From NCBI GenBank assembly GCA_049724395.1, contig JAUGWO010000229.1, positions 62,001-126,000 on the forward strand: 64,000 bases of DNA, read 5' to 3'. Shown piece after piece: positions 25,201 to 34,399 of this stretch. The first letter of the stretch is position 1. Each line of letters starts with the position of its first letter. Under the pieces are notes generated by a model. That model saw nothing but the letters and a program-made list of their open reading frames with translations, did not search any database and had not been told where the DNA came from. The position numbers were made by a program, and so were the translations under genes. The DNA comes from Spongospora subterranea f. sp. subterranea (lineage: Eukaryota; Endomyxa: Phytomyxea; Phytomyxea; Plasmodiophorida).

Positions 25201-26832
25201 TATGGTAAACGAACAGGTGAATTTGACCGACAATAGACTGTTTGGCAAAACACGACACTGAACAGAACTATATCGTTAACAACAAATTACGAACCTCTTT
25301 GACCATGGATATCAATAATGAGTTACGATCAAGGGAAGCGATCATCTCTGAACAAATTTCAGTCGTATTTTAGTCAAAAATGCACTACAGTACTTTTGGT
25401 AATATCATTCGCTTGACCGACGATTGCAGATCTGCCAGAGTTCTGTTTCACCAGAGATTTTTTTGGAGAACGTCTAAAACCCAAAATCAGTATATTTTGA
25501 GACCAGATAAAGAAACGACGTCAGAACTGACTCAACCGAACGTGAGGACTTATTTGGTTGAAATGATCGCTAGCGTATTTACAACAAAAAAAATGAATGA
25601 AGAGTTGCAAAACACTGACCCGTGTTCGCTGTATCGAAGTATTAAAGACTGGACGCCTTCAGAATTCGGCAAACGAAGAGCAGAGTTGTTGACCAGCTCT
25701 GAAGAGGCGTCATCAAGCGTTGACAATATGGTAGAGAGCGTCGACACATCTGGGAAAAATCAGAGAATAGAGTGACATCCCCATGAATTCCATACATTCA
25801 ATAGTGTGTGTTCCGGCCTGATGTAGCAAATAAAGGGAGTCAGAGAGGGAGACACAGACACACACACATAGCTTAAATAAATAACAGAAAAGAAGTGTTA
25901 ATTTATCTAAATAAAAAAAACCCCAAAACGCGTTATGTCAATGGAAACAGGTTCATGCTATTGACATATCTAAGAGGGTGAGTTATTGTGATAGACTGCC
26001 CATTGCAACGGGTGAAGGAAATTAGAAAATTATACAACAAACGACAATTGATGGATGTTCAGTTCCGAACGAAAAAAGTGTGACGATTGTAGCGACAGTG
26101 AAAGACAATACCATGAGAATAAGAGATAGACTCACGAACCAATCAGCGGTTGCTCCTGGGCCTCGGATTGAAGGGAGAGGCGCTGACTTAACAGCAGAGC
26201 CCGGTGGTCGTACTTGCACATACCTACCATCAACAAAACGTAGTACAAGAAGGGAATCACCAGGTGCATCAATATCAAAGTTTGGTGGCTGAAGAATGCG
26301 GACAAATATGGTTTTAAGGAGCTTATGAACGGTACGGCGGGCGTATTCCAGTATAAATTTGTGTTGATAAAGAGCATTTACTAGAATTGCCACACTTGCG
26401 AAATTATCATCAGCTGGAAAATGTTCCAAGAAGTCGCCCACATTTCCAAACATCTACACCACACTCAACTGAGATTGACGAAATGATATTCTGATCAAAC
26501 CTGGAGAACAATCTCAAGTGGCTTTTTGAGCATAGTTTCCAATTTTTCAACATTAGCATTTTCAGGAGGGAACTCTACACTGACGATTCAGAGTCAATAT
26601 AACCACTGAATCCTATCAAATACCACTAGAAAACTCGGATATGAGGTCCTCATTGTTGCCTGAACCGGTCGAAGTGCCAATATAATTGCTCACCACGATA
26701 GCGAACACAATCCAATACAACGGCGACATCTATTACAGTTCGAGAATCGATCAAACCGCAAATGGCCAATGACGTCCGCAACGCCAGCGGAATATCCCCA
26801 CGGACTGCGGAATGAACTCTCCATTCGTCCAC
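22018..26832 (-). CDS. Unidentified multi-exon gene, probable helical-repeat protein
   Basis: A chain of reverse-strand open segments with plausible splice sites runs from an ATG at 26832 (MDEWRVHSAVRGDIPLALRT) through 26630-26500 (NVEKLETMLKKPLEIVLQ, joined by a GT..AG intron to MFGNVGDFLEHFPADDNFA). It continues with 25230-24930 (VGVAMESFHYVIAAVWPF), 24780-24508, 24472-24191, 24234-23887 (AVVELWILLQVIRSFAEPLF), 23053-22646 and possibly 22275-22018. Segments are leucine-rich, amphipathic and lack membrane or catalytic motifs, as in HEAT/ARM-type scaffold or transport factors. I cannot name the family and the exon boundaries are provisional. Confidence 0.45.
25380..25775 (+). CDS. Small ORF of 131 aa opposite the unidentified gene, uncertain
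   Basis: The frame reads through PDKETTSELTQPNVRTYLVE and a serine- and acid-rich tail, with coding-like composition (Lys/Glu/Ser), to a TGA at 25773-25775. It lies opposite what appears to be an intron between reverse-strand exons. It could be a real small gene, a terminal exon or chance. No homology recognised. Confidence 0.25.
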   Translation: MHYSTFGNIIRLTDDCRSARVLFHQRFFWRTSKTQNQYILRPDKETTSELTQPNVRTYLVEMIASVFTTKKMNEELQNTDPCSLYRSIKDWTPSEFGKRRAELLTSSEEASSSVDNMVESVDTSGKNQRIE

Positions 26833-27046
26833 ACTACTCTACTGTTCTAGGTCCAGGGTTAAACCCTTGTCCCGTCCGGTCTAGCGGCGCATGATGGGAC
26901 GGACCGCCTTTAATGCCACTCTACCAGGGGTAACTCCTCCGTAGATAGAAGACTGTATCGGGTCGGTAAACTTTAATACCGCCGGGACCGCTTGAATTTG
27001 TCCTAGAATCTACTGTACCAAAGCTGCGCTAATATATGTTTTAGGC
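26833..27046. other. Short intergenic gap
   Basis: G/C-richer segment with CCCGTCCGGTC and GGGACGGACC, which nearly mirror each other around a GGCGCATGAT spacer. No gene seen. Confidence 0.4.
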
Positions 27047-27760
27047 AAAATTTGGATACATACAATCAGAATATTACGCCTATGGATATAAATTTATTAT
27101 GATGATAAAGTCGCCATCACTTTCAAACTGTTCTCTTTTGGTACGAGTAATTGAAAGCCGATGGGCTTGTCCACCTCATTAAAGTGCCCGTTTTGCGTAT
27201 TCAGTTTTACTGGCTGCATGAGTGGAATCTCATAATTGAGGACTGTTGTTTCGTTCTCTCGATAGTAGCGACGGATAGCCTCCGACTCTGAAATACTGAC
27301 TGTTCCGGTCCAGTTTTATCAATCATTGTCACTGTTAAGACGAGTCCATCGTCGCTGACGCGGACGTTTGTATTCATATGACCAACGATGCGCAGCAGCA
27401 CACATATTTTGTCACGGTTAGATTTGATAGGAAAATATTCGATAATTTTGATCAATCTAACGGTTATTCCCTGATTGCTTGGTGTAAACAGACCTTTGCA
27501 GTGCAAAGTACTTTGATGACGGTTCTGACAAATTCGGCAAACAACGCTTTGCTGCTCCTTGGAAAAGTGCATTTCCTTTGAGATAGGGTGTTTCGATTGG
27601 CCTTGAACACGTATCTACTCAGCACGCAGCATAGGTTTTTCGTAAGTTGGTAGTATTTTTGATACCTTGCTTTTTCGAAAAGGTGTAATAAAAATCGCAA
27701 TTTGGAGCTCAATGTGCTCTTGAATTTCGAAAAAAGGGATTTGGTCAAGGATTTGCATGT
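27047..27760. repeat. Dispersed repeat copy (family also at 31080-31445), split by about 450 bp
   Basis: 27047-27165 (landmarks ACGCCTATGGATA, TTATGATGATAAA, TCTCTTTTGG) and 27630-27760 (TTTTCGTAAGTTGG, GGAGCTCAATGTGCT, TTTCGAAAAA) correspond to parts that are adjacent at 31080-31320 in reverse orientation. Between them, 27207-27572 on the reverse strand encodes CRICQNRHQSTLHC, a Cys/His-rich piece reminiscent of gag-like zinc motifs. This could be an insertion into the repeat, or a deletion in the other copy. The class of element is unknown. Confidence 0.55.
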
Positions 27761-28138
27761 TTTCTAGACCGTCATAATCTCCAATTCCACATGCTTGGGT
27801 TTCATTTCTTCGTTGGGTGATCCTGGGCATATTGTTCGCAAAATAAATGCTAATAATTATGTGTCCTCTTGCGTCCAAGCATCCGCTCCAACTCGACCGG
27901 TGCTAATTCACAATGTTTTGTTTCCCCTTTCTTTTCCCACATCTGGAAATATGTCAAACCATAGGTGTTGTGTTTTTTTCGATGGCCATTTCTGGACCGT
28001 CCGCCCCCTGGTTTTTTATTACGTCGACCGTTACCGTTTATCTTCCCCGTTGCTTTGGAACACTCCTTGCGTTAAAATTGCATTTTGAGTCGATTGGGTC
28101 CTGACTGTGCTGTGGCACCTGGTATGTATGCTTTGCAG
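27761..28138. other. No gene recognised upstream of the MTO1-like exons
   Basis: I looked here for the FAD-binding N-terminus expected of MnmG/MTO1 (GGGHAGCEAA-like) and did not find it in any frame. Only short ORFs are present. Confidence 0.4.
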
Positions 28139-29252
28139 ATCTGAGAGCTATATTGGCGTGCTGGTTGACGATCTAGTTACTAAAGGATGCGAAGAGCCAT
28201 ATCGTATTTTCACGTCGCGTTCTGAATTTCGTCTCTCTCTCAGGTGATATTTTATCTCTTTATGCGTCGGCTGCGCTCTTTTAGTGTATAATTAAGCTAT
28301 ATTTTCTCGCTTTTTATTTTCGGTTCAACGTAAACTGGCTTATAACTGCCACTTGCAATTCTTTTTTATACGTTTTTTCAGGTCGGACCATGCGGATGGA
28401 CGCTTAACTTCAATTGGGATCAACGCTGGTTGCATTGGTCATGCCAGGATTAATTCATATCAACACAAATGCCGCTTGGTCCGTATTCGAGCCATGATTC
28501 TCTATATGTGTTTATTTTTCATTTTTCAAAATAGCCCCTTTCTTTCAATTTATTTGTGCGTTTCACCTTGTTGTATCTCACTTTCGAGATCATCAATCAT
28601 TCATTCCTGGATTTTACCATCAGTTGCAAGAAGGTCGCAATGCTTTGCTGAAAAGTTCACATTCACCAAACAAATGGAGCCAGATATTGAATATCCCCCA
28701 ATCCCAAGACGGCCGGTTAGATAATCACCGGTCCCAGCGTTGTTTGATTCTAATTACGGTTGTTCCATTCAGATTACGCTCCGCAGCTGCAATGTTGAGC
28801 GGATTCGCCAACGTTACAGTGGACGCTTTGCTGAAGGCGATACCGGAGCTGGCTGTTCAGGTAACAGTGCAATAAGATTCGGCACATTTATCGTCGGCTT
28901 TCCAAGCCTTTTTATTAGCAGTTCCCTCGCTGAAACGTTTTTCCAGGTTCATGGCACGGTTCGTGATACCCTCGAGGTAGAGATGAAATATGCAACGTAT
29001 TTGCGCCGTCAGGCACGTGAAGTGGTTGCTCTGCGACGCGACGAGGATGTTTTAATACCGGATTCTATTGATTTCGGCTCAACCGGGTTTCTGAGTACCG
29101 AAGAAGTCGAAAAGCTTCGCCGTTATCGGCCCAGAACCATCGGAGAGGCAAATCATATTCAGGGAATGACTCCTTCTTCAGTAATGTTTTTACTTGCTAA
29201 ATGCCGACAGTCAACTACGTCTGAACATTATTCATCAAGTACATATCCATAA
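28139..29252 (+). pseudogene. MTO1/MnmG (GidA) C-terminal part, 5' end missing
   Basis: MnmG/MTO1 installs the carboxymethylaminomethyl group on tRNA wobble uridine, usually in mitochondria. Exons recognised: 28139-28243 ([19 protein letters not shown] then [12 protein letters not shown]), from 28382 (SDHADGRLTSIGINAGCIG), about 28623-28730 (NALLKSSHSPNKWSQIL), about 28771-28860 (LRSAAAMLSGFANVTVDAL) and 28948-29252 (LEVEMKYATYLRRQAREVV, then RPRTIGEANHIQGMTPSS). Junctions such as AVQ/VHGTVRD are in phase. Only about the last 40 percent of the family length is present: the FAD-binding domain is not upstream, where repeat sequence lies instead. It is either a truncated pseudogene or a gene whose 5' exons were displaced. 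Confidence 0.75.
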
Positions 29253-30080
29253 TTTCCATAAAATTCAATTGCCATGCAACCGCAGCCAGAATTCAAGAAG
29301 TACCAAAACTAAGATATCAAAACTGACTTATTGACAATGTCACTATCAAGTTGGTGCCGTCAAACTCAGAAGGCAAGCGAATGCTTGTGGCAATTGTATA
29401 GTAGCGGACATCTTAACTCTGTAAATTGTTTCCATTTCGAATCGGAAAATAGCAGTTTTGAATAGTGCGCGAGAAAAACAGAAATATTGCTAATTTATTC
29501 CACGTTTCCAAGATCCGCATTGAAATTTTACGATGACCACGTTTTTTTTTTCGGCAAACTCGATGTTTGTGATTGAGCGAATTAACGTTGGCTCTGCACA
29601 TGTGAGTCAAATCCCATCTCAAAATGAAGGTTTTCCTTGACCCAGTGCACCAACGTCAAGGTTGTGAGCCCAACCTGAGACTTTGCCTTGATTTTGAACT
29701 GGTACCCTCCATTGTCAACAAAAATATAGACCGCAGATAGTCGGATCACACGGCCGGTGTGAACAAGGTGGCGGTCTGGGCAACACTGTGATAGCAATCC
29801 GTTGTGATGTGATGACTGGATGTTAGGGTTTTTATTTAAACGCATTAAATTGTATAATACTCCCTCTGTCCCGTATGAATTGTCCATGATCGCATTCCGC
29901 GCGGGATTAAGGTCTTTTTTTGCCGGCATTATTTTTTTTTCAAATTTTCATATAAAATCAACGATGAAACGAAGCAACTCCCGTTATTACATTGTCATGC
30001 TGACTTTTGGTTACTTTGAAATTCATCTTCAAACATCTTGTTTTGTTTGCATTCATCTTTAACGTACCGGGCCCAAGCAT
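29253..30080. other. Intergenic, nothing recognised
   Basis: Short ORFs only (reverse 29582-29929, forward 29820-30062), none with known motifs. No repeats noticed. Confidence 0.4.
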
Positions 30081-30455
30081 ATGAATGAGAACTTCAAAGC
30101 GGTGGCAGATGATGGGAAAGACTTCAAATGCCCAATGCTTACCAATGCTCAGCGTTGCAGAGCATTTGAAATGATCATGGCCAACACCCAAAATGGCCAC
30201 CCTGTCAAAGGTGCCTTTTCCGCTGTTGCAGATACGCTCAACGTCCACCAGAGGACAATAAGAAGTTGGCAAACGGGTCAGAAATCATTAACAAATGGGA
30301 ACGTCATTGCAGATGTTTCAGGGAAATGGAAAGGAAGGATACCAAGACAGATTGAAGATCTTGCTGGAAAAATACAAGCAGTTCCTCTGAGCAACCGCTC
30401 AAATATCAAAAGCCCCTGCTCAACAGCACACACCACTGGTTCACACATCCGGTAA
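30081..30455 (+). pseudogene. Mariner-like transposase N-terminal fragment
   Basis: A 124-codon frame resembles the DNA-binding N-terminus of the mariner-like elements of plants and protists: LTNAQRCRAFEMIMANT, then a helix-turn-helix VHQRTIRSWQTGQKSL, then GKWKGRIPRQIEDLAGKIQA and PLSNRSNIKSP. This is the pattern of a VHR-T-I-R-x-W motif, a G-R-x-x-R-K-like basic patch and an L-x-x-R-S-x-I helix. The catalytic DDE domain is not found downstream; instead an unrelated repeat begins at about 30465. A truncated, dead copy. Confidence 0.6.
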
Positions 30456-30464
30456 AAAGTGAAA

Positions 30465-30990
30465 ATGTAATTTTTGAGTACTGCGTGTTGCTGCGCAACA
30501 CTGTTTTCAACGTTGCGCTTACGTGAGCAATACGCGCACAGTAGGAACGTTGAAAAAGGGCAGATAAAAAGTTTGTAAGAACTTTTTCCGATTGACATTT
30601 TGACCTGATGCTACCTGAAAGTCGCGCGCACATCATATCCAAATGCGCAGCGATGGATCATGAATGCGCAGTAACGCGCACGATTTAAAGTTTCACAGAA
30701 TTAGAAATTACCTCCCTGGGGCAAACGATTGGTGTGACAATCGTGTGATTGATAAACACTTTTTTAGCGTGACGAATGACTGGCACAGTATTTAGCAATC
30801 GCTCAGTTACTGTAAGTGAGTATGTTCCTATTGGACTACTGTGCAAGCACTGTCATTGGTAACAAATTCCAACAGAGATAATCGGCATGGCGTTCTCGTT
30901 TATGTAACGATACATTGATGAGGTAGTTCATTTTATCAGCGATCTGCACGCGAACATTTCAAAAGGTACCGTTGAAGCAGATGCTTGGAC
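30465..30990 (+). mobile_element. Dispersed transposon relic, copy A (hAT-like)
   Basis: This stretch is shared, in opposite orientation, with 50430-50890. Shared blocks include TGGATCATGAATGCG, GACGAATGACTGGCACAGT, CAATCGCTCAGTTACTGTA and GGCATGGCGTTCTCGTTTATG. Read forward near 30900-31002 it encodes RYIDEVVHFISDLHANI and then EADAWTQET, resembling the hAT block with a D-x-W-T motif. Stops interrupt it. hAT assignment is inference; the two-copy relationship is seen. Confidence 0.5.
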
Positions 30991-31079
30991 GCAGGAAACA
31001 TAATTATTGGCATTGTATTGCGAACAATATGCCCAGGATCACCCCAACGAAGAAATGAAACCTAAGCAGTTGGAATTGG

Positions 31080-31445
31080 AAAGTATGATGGATTTGAAAA
31101 CATGCGAAATATTGGCCGAATCTCCTTTTTCGAAATTCACGTCAAGCACATTGAGCTCCAAATTACGATCCTATTACACCTTTTTGAAAAAGCAAGTTAT
31201 TAAATACTAGTACCAACTTACGAAAAAGAGAAGCTTTTGAGAGCGGCGATGATTTATCATCATAAAAATCGTAGTATCCATAGGCGTACTATCTTATTGT
31301 ATCCAAGTTTGCCTAAAACATATATTACCGCAGCTTCCTGTGCCCCTATACGCCTATGGATATGATTCTTATGATCATCAGTCATCATCGCTTTCAAAAG
31401 CTTCTCTTTTGGTTAACGTAATCAAAAGCCGGATGGGCTTGTGAC
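31080..31445. repeat. Repeat copy with an internal palindrome (arms 31226-31290 and 31350-31412)
   Basis: AAGCTTTTGAGAGCGGCGATG, ATCATCATAAAAATC and ATCCATAGGCGTA are followed, after about 60 nt, by their near reverse complement (TACGCCTATGGATA, TTATGATCATCAGTCATC, GCTTTCAAAAGCTT). The left flank (31080-31215) and the right part both match the split copy at 27047-27760. The architecture looks like a foldback or MITE-type element. Confidence 0.65.
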
Positions 31446-31514
31446 CCATGTTCATTAGCTGATCATTGAAAAAATCGTCAAAGTCGATTCAATTGAAAAG
31501 GTAGATTAAGTTTG

Positions 31515-32120
31515 GCATATTCTGCAATGACGTTGAAATGGTCGCTGCAGAATTCGCCGATACGCTGAGTAAAATGCCGTTGATAAACGTTTACTTTGCA
31601 ACCCGGACGACCCTACATTCGAGAAATTCCGCACCGCGTTTCTGAAAACACATCGATAGAGAAGGCCAACTGTTAGCAAACTCGGTGTCATACGACCCAT
31701 TTTCATTAGCTGATAATTGAAAAAATCGTCAAAATCGATTCAATTGAAAAGGTAGATTAGTTTGCGTGTAATCCAGGCGTCCATTGCTACTTGAAACGTT
31801 TGTAGTTTGTCCCGCTTAGCGACCCGAGCCACACTTTACGTCCATTTATTCAACGGCGCAGTTTCAGCAAATTAAATCATTCTTGAGATCTTGTTGTCAT
31901 TTGAGCAATCGCCACCAGACAGTTACTAATGCATCTTTATTTGAGAAAAACTACAGTAACGTCAAAAAACGCAAGTCCCGCAGTGAATAGACTACGAGTG
32001 TAAAGTAAGGTGTACGACCTTTAACGTCAATTTTACGCACACTATGACCATGCATATGCAACGGTTATCGCATTGACTGACTGTACAGCAGCTTCCATAA
32101 CCGTCACACTGAACGAGAGC
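31515..32120 (+). pseudogene. Degenerate partial copy of the macrodomain gene 3' end
   Basis: 31528-31720 closely follows 33408-33600 of the downstream gene (shared GTCGCTGCAG, GATACGCTGAGTAAA, AACGTTTACTTTGCAA, CGAGAAATTCCGC), with small deletions and a stop. Similarity continues into the 3' flank (TGTAATCCAGG, GCATTGACTGACTGT). The first exon is not present in this orientation. A further short copy of the tail lies at 31453-31505. Confidence 0.75.
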
Positions 32121-32289
32121 AAGCACCCATTCACAGAGAAAACTCTGTGACGATGCTGAAAACTTTGCAACGTGTTTTACCAGACGTTGAAGTTCAGGTG
32201 AAGGTCGATGGGGTCCCCCTCATTTCAATAATGTAAAGTCGGATTCTCGTGTGATTTCTGAGAAGCGAAAGATGCGGCCAGCCTCCATG

Positions 32290-32445
32290 CCAGCTATCAC
32301 TTCGTTCGCATTCGTAATCGCCACCGTTCAGAATATCGACAGTGCTTGCGGCGATTGCCGCCGTTCAACCTCGTCACGTTCTGTTTGGTTTCGACGAACT
32401 TTCTCGAGCCTCTTCATGATTTTCGGTCAACCAGGGCCGGTCCGA
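32290..32445 (-). pseudogene. Inverted partial copy of the macrodomain gene first exon
   Basis: The reverse complement of 32290-32445 matches 32515-32670, the start of the macrodomain gene: GGCCGGTCCGATTA / CGGACCGGCCCTG at the inner edges, CTTCATGATTTTC versus CATCATGAAGAGTC, and TCTGTTTGGTTTCGACGAA versus TTCGTCGAAACCAAACAGA. The arms are about 155 bp with about 70 bp between them, which contain the gene's upstream region. Differences are scattered. Confidence 0.8.
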
Positions 32446-32539
32446 TTATAAAGCAGTCGGGCGCAACCACCACGTCATGAAAACTCCCCATTCTAGCACA
32501 GTACTTCATAATCGGACCGGCCCTGCTTGGCGGATCATC

Positions 32540-33602
32540 ATGAAGAGTCTCGTGGATCTTCGTCGAAACCAAACAGAGCGGGATAAGGCAATGGTGCGAC
32601 GACGGGCAATCGCCGCAAGCACCATTGACATTCTCGACGGTCGCGAATACGAATGCAATGACGGCTCGCAAATCGACCTGGTAGATGACATCGCTGCTTC
32701 GTGTGCAGGCACGGCCGTATTCCAGCTTGAGCGGATACCAGACAATACCATGTTGAAGGATCACTCCCAACCTGTATATTTCTATCAAGGTACCACGCTT
32801 CAGTGCTGCCATGATGCGATCGCCACCCAGGGGCCCATCGCGGTTTTGAACTTCGCCTCTGCGGTCAATCCAGGGGGCGGATTCGAGCGTGGATTCGAGG
32901 CGCAGGAAGAGTCGCTTGCGAGATCGTCCACATTAATTTCATCACTAACCTCAAAGAGGGCGATGGCGAAATTTTATAAGGTTGGGCGCAAGGATCAACG
33001 GTTTGGCTATCATCACGATCTGTTGATATTTTCGCCGAACGTTATGGTATTTCGGGACGAATTTACAGGGAAGCTGTATTCTGAACCATACCCGATAAAC
33101 GTGTTCTCGTGTGCTGCCGTCGATGCAGACGAAGTGCGTGAATCGGTGAAAAAATCGCTACTGGTAAGTCATTTGTATTTTCAATTGTCAATCTTTCTAT
33201 TTGTTATCGGCGAAATCTTATTTTTCATTGAGCTGTTGACCGGTAGGCCGTTGCTTTTGAATTTTATTCAATTCTCGTCTGCAGGATGAAGATCAGAGTC
33301 AGGAGGTGATGTACGAACGGATAAAAAATCTGCTACACGCTATGGCGCGGTTCAACAAATTTAACTCCGTCGTGTTGGGGGCTTTCGGCTGCGGCATATT
33401 CGGCAATGACGTTGACCTGGTCGCTGCAGCATTCGCTGATACGCTGAGTAAAGTGCCCTTGAAAAACGTTTACTTTGCAATCCCGGACGACGCTACATTC
33501 GAAAAATTCCGCTCTGCGTTTTTGAAAACCAAGAGCGAGAGAGAAGGCCAGCCGTCCACAACCTCGAAGTCATATGACACGTGTTCATCAGCTAAAAATT
33601 GA
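32540..33602 (+). CDS. TIGR02452/DUF2263-family macrodomain-like protein (PARG-like)
   Basis: Two exons, 32540-33163 and 33285-33602, with a canonical GTAAGT..CTGCAG intron, give an intact 313-residue protein. Hallmarks of the family are present: VLNFASAVNPGGGFERGFEAQEESLARSS (29 residues around about 115-145, with the N-x-G-G-G ribose-binding loop and the Q-E-E-x-L-x-R-x-S motif), LIFSPNVMVFRDE, and VVLGAFGCGIFGND near residue 240. The fold is related to poly(ADP-ribose) glycohydrolase macrodomains, and the Q-E-E pair matches PARG catalytic glutamates. The likely role is removal of ADP-ribose from proteins or nucleic acid; that is by analogy. The start chosen is the ATG 21 codons after an upstream in-frame ATG, because the family begins near here. 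Flanked by broken copies of its own 3' and 5' ends. Confidence 0.85.
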
Positions 33603-34399
33603 AACATAGCCGAAGTCGATTCATATGAAAGTATCCATATTGATTTTCGGAAGTGTGCGTATAATCCAGGTGTTGGCTGTAATCGATGCATCTTGATTTT
33701 ACCACAAAAACGGAAAACGGATTGAGATGAAACCAGGGCCTTCTGGCAATTTTCCCTCAGTAAAAAAAACCACGAATGGAAAGCACAAGTTTTCGGTATT
33801 GAAAATTCGGAATCCATTTTTCGTACACTCCGTCCATGCGATAAACAACGGTATTATTCGCATTGACTGACTGTGAAAAACAGCTGTGATGGAGGTTGCT
33901 TCAGTAAAGACACAGAACCATGTTGTAGGAGTCGGTTATAGATTTGCGGTTTTAAAAACAACCCCATTTACGGTCTGCCTCGGACGATGGAGAGACGTGT
34001 AACTCGATGGCATTCCGCTCAGTCCCTGTATAATATTCAGAGTCGCAACGTTTCCACGAGCAGAGCACCAAATCGGTGTCACAAAAGTTTGCATTCCAAA
34101 GTTCAAACCAATCGCTTCACAGTTTACAGTCTGTCAAAGAAACGTTACCGGTAGCAGCCGGTAACGGCAACCGTTATCTGAGTTTCGAATTGGCCTGTGA
34201 GCATCAAAGTGGATTTGGCGCCATTTGTCTGACAGTAGTGTATACTATGCGACTTGTATCAGGAACGGGGTTTCGTTTCACCTGATAAATGCGCGCGTGA
34301 TGACGGACGACTGGTGCTCTGCAATAAATCGATAGCACGCGGTAGTCTGAAACTCTGCGCCTTATTTGTCCATTGTGCAATCCGTCTCAATTACAACCA
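33603..34399. other. Intergenic; first 320 nt duplicated at 31.7-32.1 kb
   Basis: 33603-33920 is the parental version of the flank copied at 31720-32120 (ATAATCCAGGTG, GCATTGACTGACTGT). The rest has no recognised content up to the ribonucleotide reductase start. Confidence 0.5.

Noticed and set aside
25380-25775. Calling this plus-strand ORF a firm gene
   Set aside because: Coding-like composition, but no motif, no splice support, and it lies opposite another gene; kept only at low confidence.
31226-32670. Explaining the palindromes as amplification chimeras
   Set aside because: The arms differ at many positions, so they are old duplications rather than copies made during library preparation.
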